Positions 1-6,015 of a stretch of DNA of 9,347 bases are shown in pieces (the stretch's first letter is position 1; every line of letters starts with the position of its first letter). The stretch is from an uncultured Oscillospiraceae bacterium. Lineage in GTDB: Bacteria; Bacillota; Clostridia; Oscillospirales; Oscillospiraceae. The position numbers were made by a program, and so were the translations under genes. A model generated the notes under the pieces. The model did no database searches. It was not told the origin of the DNA and worked only from the letters and a program-made list of their open reading frames with translations. The stretch covers positions 1 through 9,347 of the forward strand of contig CAAGIE010000062.1 in NCBI GenBank assembly GCA_900769835.1. The letters are read 5' to 3'.

Positions 1-1
1 T

Positions 2-325
2 ACCGTGAAGCTGGCTGCAGGCGACTGCTCCGCATCCATGGCCAGAACCTACGATATTGAAATTCTGATCCCCTCCATGAACGGCTACAAGGAAGTTTCC
101 TCCGTTTCCAACGCCCGTGACTTCCAGGCCCGCCGTGGTAACTGCCGTTACCGCCGCGCCGACGGCAAGCTGGACTTCGTTCACACTCTGAACGGCTCCG
201 GCCTGGCAACTTCCCGCATTTTCCCCGCAATCGTGGAGCAGAACCAGAGAGCAGACGGCTCCATCGTGGTTCCCGAAGTCCTGCGTAAATATCTGGGTGG
301 CCTTGAGGTCATCGAGAAGAAATAA
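2..325 (+). CDS. serS: Seryl-tRNA synthetase, C-terminal part (5' end outside window)
   Basis: This is the last 107 codons of a class II seryl-tRNA synthetase, the cytoplasmic enzyme that charges tRNA-Ser with serine using ATP. The frame is open from the window edge, so the N-terminal coiled-coil tRNA-binding arm and class II motifs 1 and 2 lie outside. What remains is the end of the catalytic core: the AGDCSASMARTYDIE and SMNGYKEVSSVSNARDFQARR stretches typical of the family, followed by the class II motif 3 region (HTLNGSGLATSR, ending in the ATP-contacting Arg), and the usual terminal VVPEVLRKYLGG. The tail after LGG is short (LEVIEKK), as expected for a full-length bacterial enzyme. mscL follows after 37 nt with no terminator between, so the two are probably on one transcript. 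Any T-box or promoter would lie upstream of the window. Confidence 0.95.
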   Translation, partial: TVKLAAGDCSASMARTYDIEILIPSMNGYKEVSSVSNARDFQARRGNCRYRRADGKLDFVHTLNGSGLATSRIFPAIVEQNQRADGSIVVPEVLRKYLGGLEVIEKK

Positions 326-362
326 TGTTATGTAAACCAAAATAAGAAAGGGATGCGTAAAT

Positions 363-842
363 ATGTGCAAGAAAAACAAGCAAAAGAAGGGTCTTTGGAA
401 AGAATTCACCGAGTTTGCCATTAAGGGCAACGCAATGGCGTTGGCTGTTGGTACTATTATCGGCGCTGCTTTCTCTACCATCACCAAGAGTCTGACCGAT
501 GACATCATTATGCCCGTGGTGAACATCTTCCTGGGCGGCACCGACTTTGCCGACATGAAGATCAAACTGCCCCGTATGCCCTGGGTGCAGCCCACTCTGG
601 ACCCCGAGACCGGCGCAGTGGTGGAGAACTACCTGACCTACGGCAACTTCATCGCCGCAGTGATCAACTTCTTCATTCTGGCATTTGTGGTATTTATGAT
701 CGTCAAGTTCCTCAACAAACTGGCTGAGGCCGGCAAGAAGAAGGAAGAAGAGGCCGCCGTTGCCGAGCCTCCCGCTCCTCCCGCTCCCTCCAACGAGGAA
801 GTGCTCCTGGCCGAGATCCGCGACCTGCTGAAGGATAAGTAA
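363..842 (+). CDS. mscL: Large-conductance mechanosensitive channel MscL
   Basis: A 159-residue MscL, the homopentameric inner-membrane pore that opens under membrane tension to release solutes during hypo-osmotic shock. Residues 15-50 carry the family signature: an amphipathic N-terminus (FTEFAIKGN), then the pore-lining TM1 (MALAVGTIIGAAFSTI, ending in DDIIMP). An extracytoplasmic loop spans about 56-92 and contains a stretch (PRMPWVQPTLDPETG) that looks longer than in the E. coli protein. TM2 is about 93-118 (YGNFIAAVINFFILAFVVF). A basic/acidic segment (KKKEEE) and a proline-rich linker (PPAPPAP, 136-142) precede the C-terminal cytoplasmic helix (NEEVLLAEIRDLLK), which matches the MscL helical bundle. 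The start is ATG 363, served by an AAAGGGA site at 347-353. ATG 353 is in another frame. It sits between serS and nfnA, with 22 nt to nfnA. The protein is somewhat longer than the 136 residues of E. coli MscL, owing to the loop and linker. Confidence 0.95.
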   Translation: MCKKNKQKKGLWKEFTEFAIKGNAMALAVGTIIGAAFSTITKSLTDDIIMPVVNIFLGGTDFADMKIKLPRMPWVQPTLDPETGAVVENYLTYGNFIAAVINFFILAFVVFMIVKFLNKLAEAGKKKEEEAAVAEPPAPPAPSNEEVLLAEIRDLLKDK

Positions 843-864
843 TTTATAAGAAAGAAGGCTTCTT

Positions 865-1719
865 ATGTTTAAGATTGTAACCAAAAGAGAGCTGAATCCC
901 GCCGTTACCCTGATGGAGATCGAAGCACCCTTCGTCGCCAAGAAGGCAAAGGCCGGTCAGTTTATCATTTTCCGCATTGACGAGCAGGGCGAGCGTGTTC
1001 CCCTGACCATCGCAGGCTACGACCGCGAAAAGGGCACTGTTGCCATCATTTTCCAGAAGGTCGGCTTCTCCACCATCGCTCTGGGCAACCTGAACGAGGG
1101 TGACTACATCCGCGACTTCGTCGGCCCCCTGGGCAAGCCCACTCCCGTTGAGGGCAAGAAGCGCGTTTGCGTGGTTGGCGGCGGCGTAGGCTGCGCCATC
1201 GCACTGCCCTCCGCAGTGGCTTTCAAGGAAGCCGGCGCTGAGGTGGACGTCATTGTCGGCTTCCGCAACAAGGATATTGTCATTCTGGAGGACGAGTTCC
1301 GTGCCGCCGCTGACAATATGTACCTGATGACCGACGACGGCTCTTACGGCGAGCAGGGTTTCGTTACCGCAAAACTGCAGGAGTTGCTGGAGAGCGGCCG
1401 CGAGTACGACGAAGTGCTGGCAATCGGCCCCATTCCTATGATGAAGTTTGTCTGCAAGACCACCGAGCCTTTCGGTGTACATACCAGCGTTTCCCTGAAC
1501 CCCATTATGGTTGACGGCACCGGCATGTGCGGCGGTTGCCGCGTTACCGTTGGCGGCGAAGTGAAGTTCGCTTGCGTGGACGGCCCCGAGTTCGACGGCC
1601 ACAAGGTCGATTTCAATGAACTGATGAGCCGTAACTCCACCTACCGTTGCCGCGAGGCCGAGGTGAAGGAAACCCACTCCTGCCGCATGGATGCCATGGG
1701 CAAGGCACTGATCAAGTAA
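865..1719 (+). CDS. nfnA: NADH-dependent reduced ferredoxin:NADP+ oxidoreductase, small subunit (NfnA-like)
   Basis: A 284-residue FAD/NAD-binding iron-sulfur protein of the ferredoxin-NADP reductase/PyrK superfamily. In the Nfn complex this subunit binds FAD and NAD(H) and exchanges electrons with NfnB, coupling NADP+ reduction to NADH and reduced ferredoxin by flavin-based electron bifurcation in the cytoplasm. Visible features are an N-terminal beta-barrel FAD domain with the flavin motif RVPLT (44-48), a Rossmann-type domain with VGGGVGCAIALP (104-115), and a C-terminal [2Fe-2S] segment DGTGMCGGC (217-225) plus C237. PyrK-type proteins have a Cys where this one has D217, five residues before C222. 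An Asp ligand there is reported for Nfn small subunits and supports NfnA over PyrK. The start ATG is preceded by AGAAGG (853-858). nfnB follows after 13 nt, which is strong evidence for the two-subunit complex. Dihydroorotate dehydrogenase electron-transfer subunit is the main alternative, but no pyrD is adjacent. Confidence 0.9.
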   Translation: MFKIVTKRELNPAVTLMEIEAPFVAKKAKAGQFIIFRIDEQGERVPLTIAGYDREKGTVAIIFQKVGFSTIALGNLNEGDYIRDFVGPLGKPTPVEGKKRVCVVGGGVGCAIALPSAVAFKEAGAEVDVIVGFRNKDIVILEDEFRAAADNMYLMTDDGSYGEQGFVTAKLQELLESGREYDEVLAIGPIPMMKFVCKTTEPFGVHTSVSLNPIMVDGTGMCGGCRVTVGGEVKFACVDGPEFDGHKVDFNELMSRNSTYRCREAEVKETHSCRMDAMGKALIK

Positions 1720-1732
1720 GGAGGAAACTGTA

Positions 1733-3115
1733 ATGGCAAATATGACTTTAGTAAAGACCCCTATGCCCGAGCAGGATCCCAAGGTCCGTGCCCGCAACTT
1801 TAAGGAAGTGGCTCTGGGCTACACCCCCGAGCAGGCCATCGAAGAGGCAAATCGCTGCCTGAACTGCAAGAACCCCAAGTGTGTAGAGGGTTGCCCCGTT
1901 AACGTGCGCATTCCCGAGTTCATCAAGAAGGTGCAGGAGGGCGACTTCAAGGCCGCTTACGAGATCATCACCTCCACCAATGCGCTGCCTGCTTTGTCCG
2001 GCCGTGTCTGCCCCCAGGAGAGCCAGTGTGAGTGCAAGTGTGTCCGCGGCATCAAGGGTGAGCCCGTTGCCATCGGCCGTCTGGAGCGCTTTGTTGCAGA
2101 CTGGTATCGTGAGAACATCAACGCAATGCCCGAAAAGACTCCCTCCAACGGCACCAAGGTGGCTGTGGTTGGTTCCGGCCCTGCCGGCCTGACTGCCGCA
2201 TCCGACCTGGCTAAGAAGGGTTACGAAGTGACTATGTTCGAGGCTCTGCATACCGCCGGCGGTGTGCTGGTGTACGGCATCCCCGAGTTCCGTCTGCCCA
2301 AGGCTATCGTGGCAAACGAGGTTCGGAAGTTGGAGGCTCAGGGTGTGGAAGTGATGACCAATATGGTTATCGGCCGCGTTCTGACCATCGACGAACTGTT
2401 CGAGATGGGCTACAAGGCTATTTTCGTGGGCTCCGGCGCTGGCCTGCCCATGTTTATGAACATCCCCGGCGAGAGCCTGGTGGGTGTGATGTCCGCTAAC
2501 GAGTACCTGACCCGTACCAACCTGATGAAGGCTTACACCGAAGAGGCTGACACCCCTGTGATCCGGTCCAAGGCAGTGGCAGTGGTTGGCGGCGGTAACG
2601 TGGCAATGGACGCCGCTCGTTGCGCAATGCGTCTGGGCGCAGACAATGTTTATGTTGTCTACCGTCGCGGCGAGGCGGAAATGCCCGCCCGTGCTGAGGA
2701 AAAGCACCACGCAAAGGAAGAGGGCATCGAGTTCAAGACTCTGTGCAACCCCATCGAGATCATCGGCGACGAGAATGGTCGCGTGAAGGCTATGAAGTGC
2801 ATCCGTATGGAACTGGGCGAGCCTGACGCATCCGGCCGCCGTCGTCCCGTGGAAGTGCCCGACAGTGAGTTTATGCTGGAGGTGGACACTGTGATCATGT
2901 CCCTGGGTACCAGCCCCAACCCCCTGCTTCGCACCACCACTCCCGGTCTGGAGACCAACCGCAAGGGTTGCCTGATCGTCAACGAGAACGAGATGACCAC
3001 CCGTGACGGTGTGTTCGCCGGCGGCGATGCCGTGACCGGTGCCGCAACCGTTATCCTGGCAATGGGTGCCGGCAAGAAAGGCGCCGAAGCCATCGACAAC
3101 TACCTGAAGAAGTAA
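1733..3115 (+). CDS. nfnB: NADPH-dependent ferredoxin oxidoreductase, large subunit (NfnB-like; GltD family)
   Basis: A 460-residue protein of the glutamate synthase small-subunit (GltD) family. Residues 42-54 hold C-x2-C-x4-C-x3-C (C42, C45, C50, C54), and a second group at 93-103 holds C93, E96, C99, C101 and C103; together they fit two [4Fe-4S] clusters. E96 in CPQE matches the unusual Glu ligand reported for the Nfn large subunit. The FAD Rossmann motif is GSGPAG (147-152). The NADP(H) fold is VVGGGNVAMDAAR (284-296), with the downstream YRRGEAEMPAR (310-320) whose arginines suit the 2'-phosphate. The terminal FAD motif is FAGGDAVTGA (428-437). A strong AGGAGG precedes the ATG. Such proteins are often labelled GltA/GltD, but the partner here is the NfnA-type subunit 13 nt upstream rather than a large glutamate synthase subunit, so the bifurcating Nfn role (NADPH and ferredoxin side) is preferred. 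It is the last gene of the run; the terminator starts just after its stop. Confidence 0.92.
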   Translation: MANMTLVKTPMPEQDPKVRARNFKEVALGYTPEQAIEEANRCLNCKNPKCVEGCPVNVRIPEFIKKVQEGDFKAAYEIITSTNALPALSGRVCPQESQCECKCVRGIKGEPVAIGRLERFVADWYRENINAMPEKTPSNGTKVAVVGSGPAGLTAASDLAKKGYEVTMFEALHTAGGVLVYGIPEFRLPKAIVANEVRKLEAQGVEVMTNMVIGRVLTIDELFEMGYKAIFVGSGAGLPMFMNIPGESLVGVMSANEYLTRTNLMKAYTEEADTPVIRSKAVAVVGGGNVAMDAARCAMRLGADNVYVVYRRGEAEMPARAEEKHHAKEEGIEFKTLCNPIEIIGDENGRVKAMKCIRMELGEPDASGRRRPVEVPDSEFMLEVDTVIMSLGTSPNPLLRTTTPGLETNRKGCLIVNENEMTTRDGVFAGGDAVTGAATVILAMGAGKKGAEAIDNYLKK

Positions 3116-3116
3116 C

Positions 3117-3151
3117 AAAAAAGAGAGGCTCATAAGAGCCTCTCTTTTTTT
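3117..3151. terminator. Bidirectional intrinsic terminator between convergent genes
   Basis: Directly after the nfnB stop lies a perfect 11-bp stem, AAGAGAGGCTC (3121-3131) and GAGCCTCTCTT (3136-3146), with an ATAA loop. It is followed by a T tract to 3151 and preceded by an A run (3117-3122). The A run becomes a T tract on the minus strand, so the same hairpin should end transcripts from both nfnB and the convergent amidohydrolase gene. This is a direct sequence reading; activity is inferred. Confidence 0.93.
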
Positions 3152-3213
3152 GTATAAAGTTCTCTCCCTCCGCCCTGTAAGGGGGAACGAACATCCGTTA
3201 GGTTTTAATTTTT
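3152..3213. other. Intergenic spacer between the terminator and the amidohydrolase stop
   Basis: A short gene-free spacer. It has a CCCTCCGCCCTGTAAGGGGG stretch (3166-3185) with a small CCCT/AGGG hairpin. This faintly resembles the CCCTC/GAGGG hairpins of the repeat at 7921-8042, and may be a remnant of the same repeat class. Nothing here supports a gene. Confidence 0.4.
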
Positions 3214-3230
3214 TCAAAAAAGTTTTTGAA
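3213..3230. repeat. AT-rich palindrome overlapping the amidohydrolase stop codon
   Basis: TTCAAAAA (3213-3220) and TTTTTGAA (3223-3230) are perfect inverted repeats separated by AG, inside an AT-rich stretch (about 3201-3240) that contrasts with the GC-rich surroundings. The palindrome encodes the final residues and stop of the minus-strand gene. Similar A/T-tract palindromes at gene ends are familiar from gut Clostridia, from memory only. It could aid 3'-end formation or be an inserted repeat. Confidence 0.6.
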
Positions 3231-4047
3231 TTTCCAAAATACCACTTTGGATGCGGGCGGGAGAAACACCCGCGGACTGCAAAAGGGGCGCTTCTGTGGG
3301 GGCGCCGTGGGGAACGGCGAAGGCGCCGGCGTCGGTGCCGGGGGCGATGTGACCGGCAAAGTCTGCCACGGCCTGCAGAGCGCAGTCCAGAATTTTCTGA
3401 AGTTCTGCTTCCGGGTGGCGGCCTGTGCCGCGAAGGTTTGCCGCGGTGGACAAGGTGGGAACCCAGACGGTGCCGTTGTCTGCCATGGCGGCAAAGGCGT
3501 CCGCATCTCCGTAGTAGCCGTGTTCGATGGATTCTGCTCCTGCCGCCGCCGCGTTTTCCATACAACGGGCGCCGTTGGCGTGGGCCATAACCGCCATACC
3601 CTCGGCGTGGGCGATGTGGATCAGTTCCCGAATCTCCTCTTTGGACAGAGGGTCTTCCGACAGAACACCGAATTGATTAAAATCCACCAGACCGGAAATC
3701 ATAATTTTAATAAAATCAGCGCCCAGCGCTTTTTGCTTTTTGACGAGGTTTACATAACTCTTTGTGTCGTCGTAGGTTTCCCCCAAAAAAGCGCCGTAAT
3801 GGCTGGCTTTACAGAGGGGGGACAACGGGGTGCGGTAGGTGATGCCGTACTCCGGAGCCAGTTCCCGCGCGGCGGCGCTGACGCCCCAGCGGTCGCCACC
3901 GTCACGGAGGTAGGTGATCCCCAGGGATCGATAATGTTTTAATGTATCCCGGATCCAGGGGATATGGGGGGCGGGCTGATGGCGGGCGATGGCATTTTTC
4001 CAGTCCACGCCGTCGAAGACCATGTGGATGTGACAATCTGCGTGCAT
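3214..4047 (-). CDS. Compact metal-dependent amidohydrolase (imidazolonepropionase-like superfamily)
   Basis: A 277-residue cytoplasmic TIM-barrel hydrolase of the amidohydrolase superfamily, substrate unknown. All expected metal or catalytic positions are visible: HxH at the very N-terminus (H6, H8 in MHADCHIH), K114 in DFIKIMISG at the bridging carboxylysine position, H156 in MAHANG, H176 in IEHGYYGD, and the catalytic D239 in PGTDAGA. Most relatives (imidazolonepropionase, prolidase-type) are about 370-430 residues with a beta-sandwich before and after the barrel. This one begins at strand 1 and ends soon after the Asp, so it is a compact form. The ending (RIQSGILEIQKLF) could be native or a truncation at the AT palindrome. 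The start at 4047 is chosen because AAGAGG lies about 7 nt upstream and HxH follows at once; an in-frame start at 4119 exists but adds a non-homologous leader lying over the predicted promoter. It is convergent with nfnB and divergent from the exporter. Confidence 0.85.
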   Translation of the reverse strand: MHADCHIHMVFDGVDWKNAIARHQPAPHIPWIRDTLKHYRSLGITYLRDGGDRWGVSAAARELAPEYGITYRTPLSPLCKASHYGAFLGETYDDTKSYVNLVKKQKALGADFIKIMISGLVDFNQFGVLSEDPLSKEEIRELIHIAHAEGMAVMAHANGARCMENAAAAGAESIEHGYYGDADAFAAMADNGTVWVPTLSTAANLRGTGRHPEAELQKILDCALQAVADFAGHIAPGTDAGAFAVPHGAPTEAPLLQSAGVSPARIQSGILEIQKLF

Positions 4048-4085
4048 AAAATACCTCTTAAATAATGGACAATTGTTGTTTGTGA

Positions 4086-4125
4086 AAAAAGGAGTAACGA
4101 TTATGCTGGCACCGAGCACGCGTTG
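4086..4125. repeat. Direct repeat, copy 1 (divergent intergenic region)
   Basis: The first 18 bases (AAAAAGGAGTAACGATTA, 4086-4103) are identical to copy 2. The next 22 match at 14 positions, including the core GCACCG-x-GCACG. The copies are exactly 75 bp apart. Copy 1 overlaps the -10 element and spacer of the predicted amidohydrolase promoter, so it may be an operator or a duplicated promoter segment. Confidence 0.8.
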
Positions 4126-4129
4126 TCAG
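4100..4129 (-). promoter_or_regulatory. Predicted sigma-70-type promoter of the amidohydrolase gene
   Basis: On the minus strand, CTGACA (4129-4124) and CATAAT (4105-4100) are separated by 18 nt, each matching five of six consensus bases. Transcription would start near 4093, giving a leader of about 45 nt that ends in AAGAGG and ATG 4047. The -10 and most of the spacer lie inside the first copy of the direct repeat. Prediction by eye only. Confidence 0.6.
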
Positions 4130-4291
4130 CACGGACACCGTGTCGATACCGAGCGGTACCAAAAAGGAGTAACGATTACAGCCGCACCGGGCACGTATTG
4201 CTTTAATTGTAAACTTTTTCTAACTATATTGCAAATAAAAAGTTGCGGTGGTAAAATAAAGGAAATTAGAATGAAGGAGTATTTGCTATGA
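4103..4291 (+). CDS. Possible 62-residue small ORF upstream of the exporter (doubtful)
   Basis: ATG 4103 is preceded by AAAGGAG (4088-4094, 8 nt spacing), and the frame runs 62 codons to a TGA that overlaps the exporter ATG as ATGA. It has five cysteines, including YCFNC. Because the repeat period is 75 bp, the second repeat is read in the same frame, giving a partly repeated peptide (KGVTI-x-x-APxTxC) that begins just before the ATG for copy 1. I do not recognise the product. Against it: the predicted exporter promoter (4229-4257) lies inside it, the minus-strand promoter overlaps its start, and the base composition is mixed. It may be a chance ORF across a regulatory repeat, or a leader peptide. 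Confidence 0.2.
   Translation: MLAPSTRCQHGHRVDTERYQKGVTITAAPGTYCFNCKLFLTILQIKSCGGKIKEIRMKEYLL
4130..4160. promoter_or_regulatory. Cluster of palindromes between the two direct repeats (candidate operators)
   Basis: The 35-bp spacer between the repeats holds overlapping palindromes: CACGG-ACA-CCGTG (4130-4142), the 11-base GACACCGTGTC (4134-4144), TACCG-AG-CGGTA (4147-4158) and GGTACC (4155-4160). They sit just upstream of the minus-strand -35 and upstream of the exporter promoter. This placement suits a regulator binding between divergent genes. The palindromes are seen directly; regulation is inferred, and no regulator gene is in the window. Confidence 0.4.
4161..4200. repeat. Direct repeat, copy 2 (divergent intergenic region)
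   Basis: Second copy of the approximately 40-bp repeat, with an identical 18-base head at 4161-4178 and a diverged tail. It ends about 28 bp before the -35 of the exporter promoter. The base changes turn the minus-strand CATAAT of copy 1 into TGTAAT, a poorer -10, so this copy is less likely to be a promoter itself. Confidence 0.8.
4229..4257 (+). promoter_or_regulatory. Predicted promoter of the ABC exporter operon
   Basis: TTGCAA (4229-4234) and TAAAAT (4252-4257) are separated by the optimal 17 nt, in an AT-rich stretch. Transcription would start near 4264, leaving a leader of about 24 nt that holds the AAGGAG ribosome binding site (4274-4279), 8 nt before ATG 4288. Seen by eye; activity not shown. 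Confidence 0.6.
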
Positions 4292-6015
4292 TCAAACGCC
4301 TTGCCCGGAGCATCCGGGAGTATAAATGGGCGTCGCTGCTCAGCCCGATCTGTATGATCGGCGAGGTCACCATGGAGATCTTCATCCCTCTGGTGCTGGC
4401 TGAGATGTTGCGCCAGGGCATTGAGCCGGGATATATGCCGGCGGTGTGGAAATATGGCGGACTGCTGGCGCTGTGCGCGTTGTGCAGCCTTGCGTTCGGT
4501 GTGGCCTCTGCATTCTTCGCGGCCTACGCCAGCACCGGTTTTGCCCGCAATCTGCGCCATGATATGTTCAATAAGGTGCAGACCTACGACTTTTCCAATA
4601 TCGACAAATTCTCCACCTCCTCCATCGTTACCCGCCTGACTTCCGATGTGGCGACTCTGCAGATGACGTTCCAGATGTCCATCCGCATGATCTTCCGCAC
4701 CCCGGTGATGGTGGTGATGGCGCTGGTGATGGCATTCCGCATCAGTCCCAAATTGAGCCTGATCTACTGCGTGATGCTGCCCCTGCTGGCGATCGGCCTT
4801 GCACTTCTCATTAAACTGGTGCATCCCATCTTCACCCGGGTGTTCAAGACCTACGACAAGCTCAACAACGTGGTGCAGGAAAATGTCCGCGGTATTCGCG
4901 TGGTCAAGTCCTTTGTCCGCGAGAAGAAGGAGACCGAGAAATTCACCGAAACCTCCGACACCATTTACAAGGATTTCGTAAAGGCCGAGCGCATTATGGC
5001 GTTCAATAACCCCTTGATGCAGTTTGCGGTCTACACCTGCATCATCGTGATCTCTTATCTGGGCGCAAAACTGGTGGTGGGCGGCGAACTGGATGCGGCG
5101 GCGCTGACGGCGATGTTCACCTATACCAGCCAGATCCTGATGGGCCTGATGATGATGAGTATGGTGTTCGTGATGTTCACGATGAGCCGCGCCCCGATGC
5201 AGAGAGCCTACGAACTGCTGACGGAAGAGCCGGATCTGAAGAACCCCGAGAACCCCGTGACGGAAGTGAAGGACGGCTCCATCGATTTCCAGCAGGTTTC
5301 TTTCCGCTACGCAAAGAGCGCAGGCAGAAATGCTCTGGAAAACATCAATCTCCACATTGCCCCGGGTATGACCGTGGGCATTCTGGGCGGTACCGGCTCC
5401 TCTAAGTCCACCCTGGTGCAGTTGATCCCCCGTCTTTACGACGTCACCGAGGGTACGTTGCGGGTGGGCGGCGTGGACGTGCGGGACTACGATATCCACG
5501 CGCTTCGCGATCAGGTGTCTGTGGTGTTGCAGAAGAACGTGCTGTTCTCCGGCACCATTCGGGAGAACCTCTGCTGGGGCGACCCCGATGCCACCGACCG
5601 GGAGATCCAGCACGCTTGCCGTCTGGCTTGCGCCCATGACTTCATTATGTCGTTCCCCGATGGCTACGATACCCATATCGAGCAGGGTGGTACCAACGTG
5701 TCCGGCGGTCAAAAGCAACGTCTTTGCATCGCAAGAGCGTTGCTGAAAAAGCCCAAGATCCTGATTCTGGACGACTCCACCTCCGCGGTGGATACCCACA
5801 CCGACGCTATGATCCGCAAGGCGTTCCGTGAGGAAATTCCCGACGTGACCAAATTGATCATTGCCCAGCGTGTGGCATCCGTGCAGGATGCGGATATGAT
5901 CGTGGTGCTGGACGGTGGCAAGGTGGCCGCTTGCGGCACCCATGACCAATTGATGCAAACCTCCGAAATTTATCGGGAAGTTTATGAGTCCCAGGTGAAA
6001 GGAGGCGAGGAATAA
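4288..6015 (+). CDS. Heterodimeric ABC exporter, half-transporter with degenerate ATPase site
   Basis: A 575-residue half-transporter: a type IV ABC exporter membrane domain (about six helices between 17 and 300, with the QENVRGIRVVKSFVRE coupling region at 197-212) fused to a nucleotide-binding domain (about 332-568). Motifs are Walker A GGTGSSKST (367-375), Q-loop Q415, signature VSGGQ (471-475), and Walker B ILILD (491-495). Three deviations stand out: the catalytic Glu is D496, the switch His is Q527 (IIAQRV), and the usual glycine before the Walker A lysine is S372. Its own Walker site should therefore hydrolyse poorly, while its intact signature motif completes the partner's active site. 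This is the asymmetric arrangement of TM287/288, BmrCD and LmrCD, which export drugs or lipophilic compounds; the substrate here is unknown. It starts the operon, preceded by AAGGAG, and its stop overlaps the next start. Confidence 0.95.
   Translation: MIKRLARSIREYKWASLLSPICMIGEVTMEIFIPLVLAEMLRQGIEPGYMPAVWKYGGLLALCALCSLAFGVASAFFAAYASTGFARNLRHDMFNKVQTYDFSNIDKFSTSSIVTRLTSDVATLQMTFQMSIRMIFRTPVMVVMALVMAFRISPKLSLIYCVMLPLLAIGLALLIKLVHPIFTRVFKTYDKLNNVVQENVRGIRVVKSFVREKKETEKFTETSDTIYKDFVKAERIMAFNNPLMQFAVYTCIIVISYLGAKLVVGGELDAAALTAMFTYTSQILMGLMMMSMVFVMFTMSRAPMQRAYELLTEEPDLKNPENPVTEVKDGSIDFQQVSFRYAKSAGRNALENINLHIAPGMTVGILGGTGSSKSTLVQLIPRLYDVTEGTLRVGGVDVRDYDIHALRDQVSVVLQKNVLFSGTIRENLCWGDPDATDREIQHACRLACAHDFIMSFPDGYDTHIEQGGTNVSGGQKQRLCIARALLKKPKILILDDSTSAVDTHTDAMIRKAFREEIPDVTKLIIAQRVASVQDADMIVVLDGGKVAACGTHDQLMQTSEIYREVYESQVKGGEE

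Noticed and set aside
852..864. AAGAAGGCTTCTT palindrome covering the nfnA ribosome binding site
   Set aside because: The hairpin would have a stem of about 4 bp with a tiny loop, too weak to claim translational control; probably chance.
1733..3115. Glutamate synthase small subunit (GltD) as the name for nfnB
   Set aside because: No large glutamate synthase subunit is adjacent; the NfnA-type partner directly upstream and the CPQE glutamate favour the Nfn complex.
1748..3565. Long minus-strand open frame (605 codons) antisense to nfnB
   Set aside because: It mirrors the GC-rich codon pattern of nfnB, yields a low-complexity His/Gly/Leu-rich product with no recognisable family, and has no plausible ribosome binding site. 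The same applies to 309-941 and 844-1797.
3226..3942. Plus-strand open frames over the amidohydrolase (3150-3590 and 3226-3942)
   Set aside because: The minus-strand gene has a full set of amidohydrolase metal ligands; these are shadow frames without supporting motifs.
4048..4119. Upstream start at 4119 for the amidohydrolase (24 extra residues)
   Set aside because: The extension lies over the predicted promoter and repeat, has no family similarity and no good ribosome binding site, whereas ATG 4047 has AAGAGG and begins at the HxH strand.
4086..4200. Possible minimal CRISPR array
   Set aside because: Only two imperfect 40-bp copies are present, with a palindromic 35-bp spacer and no cas genes; the layout fits regulatory or interspersed repeats better.
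4288..6015. First exporter gene as a decaying pseudogene because of its altered ATPase motifs
   Set aside because: The frame is intact and full length, the changes (Asp and Gln) are the standard ones of heterodimeric exporters, and the partner gene is coupled to it.
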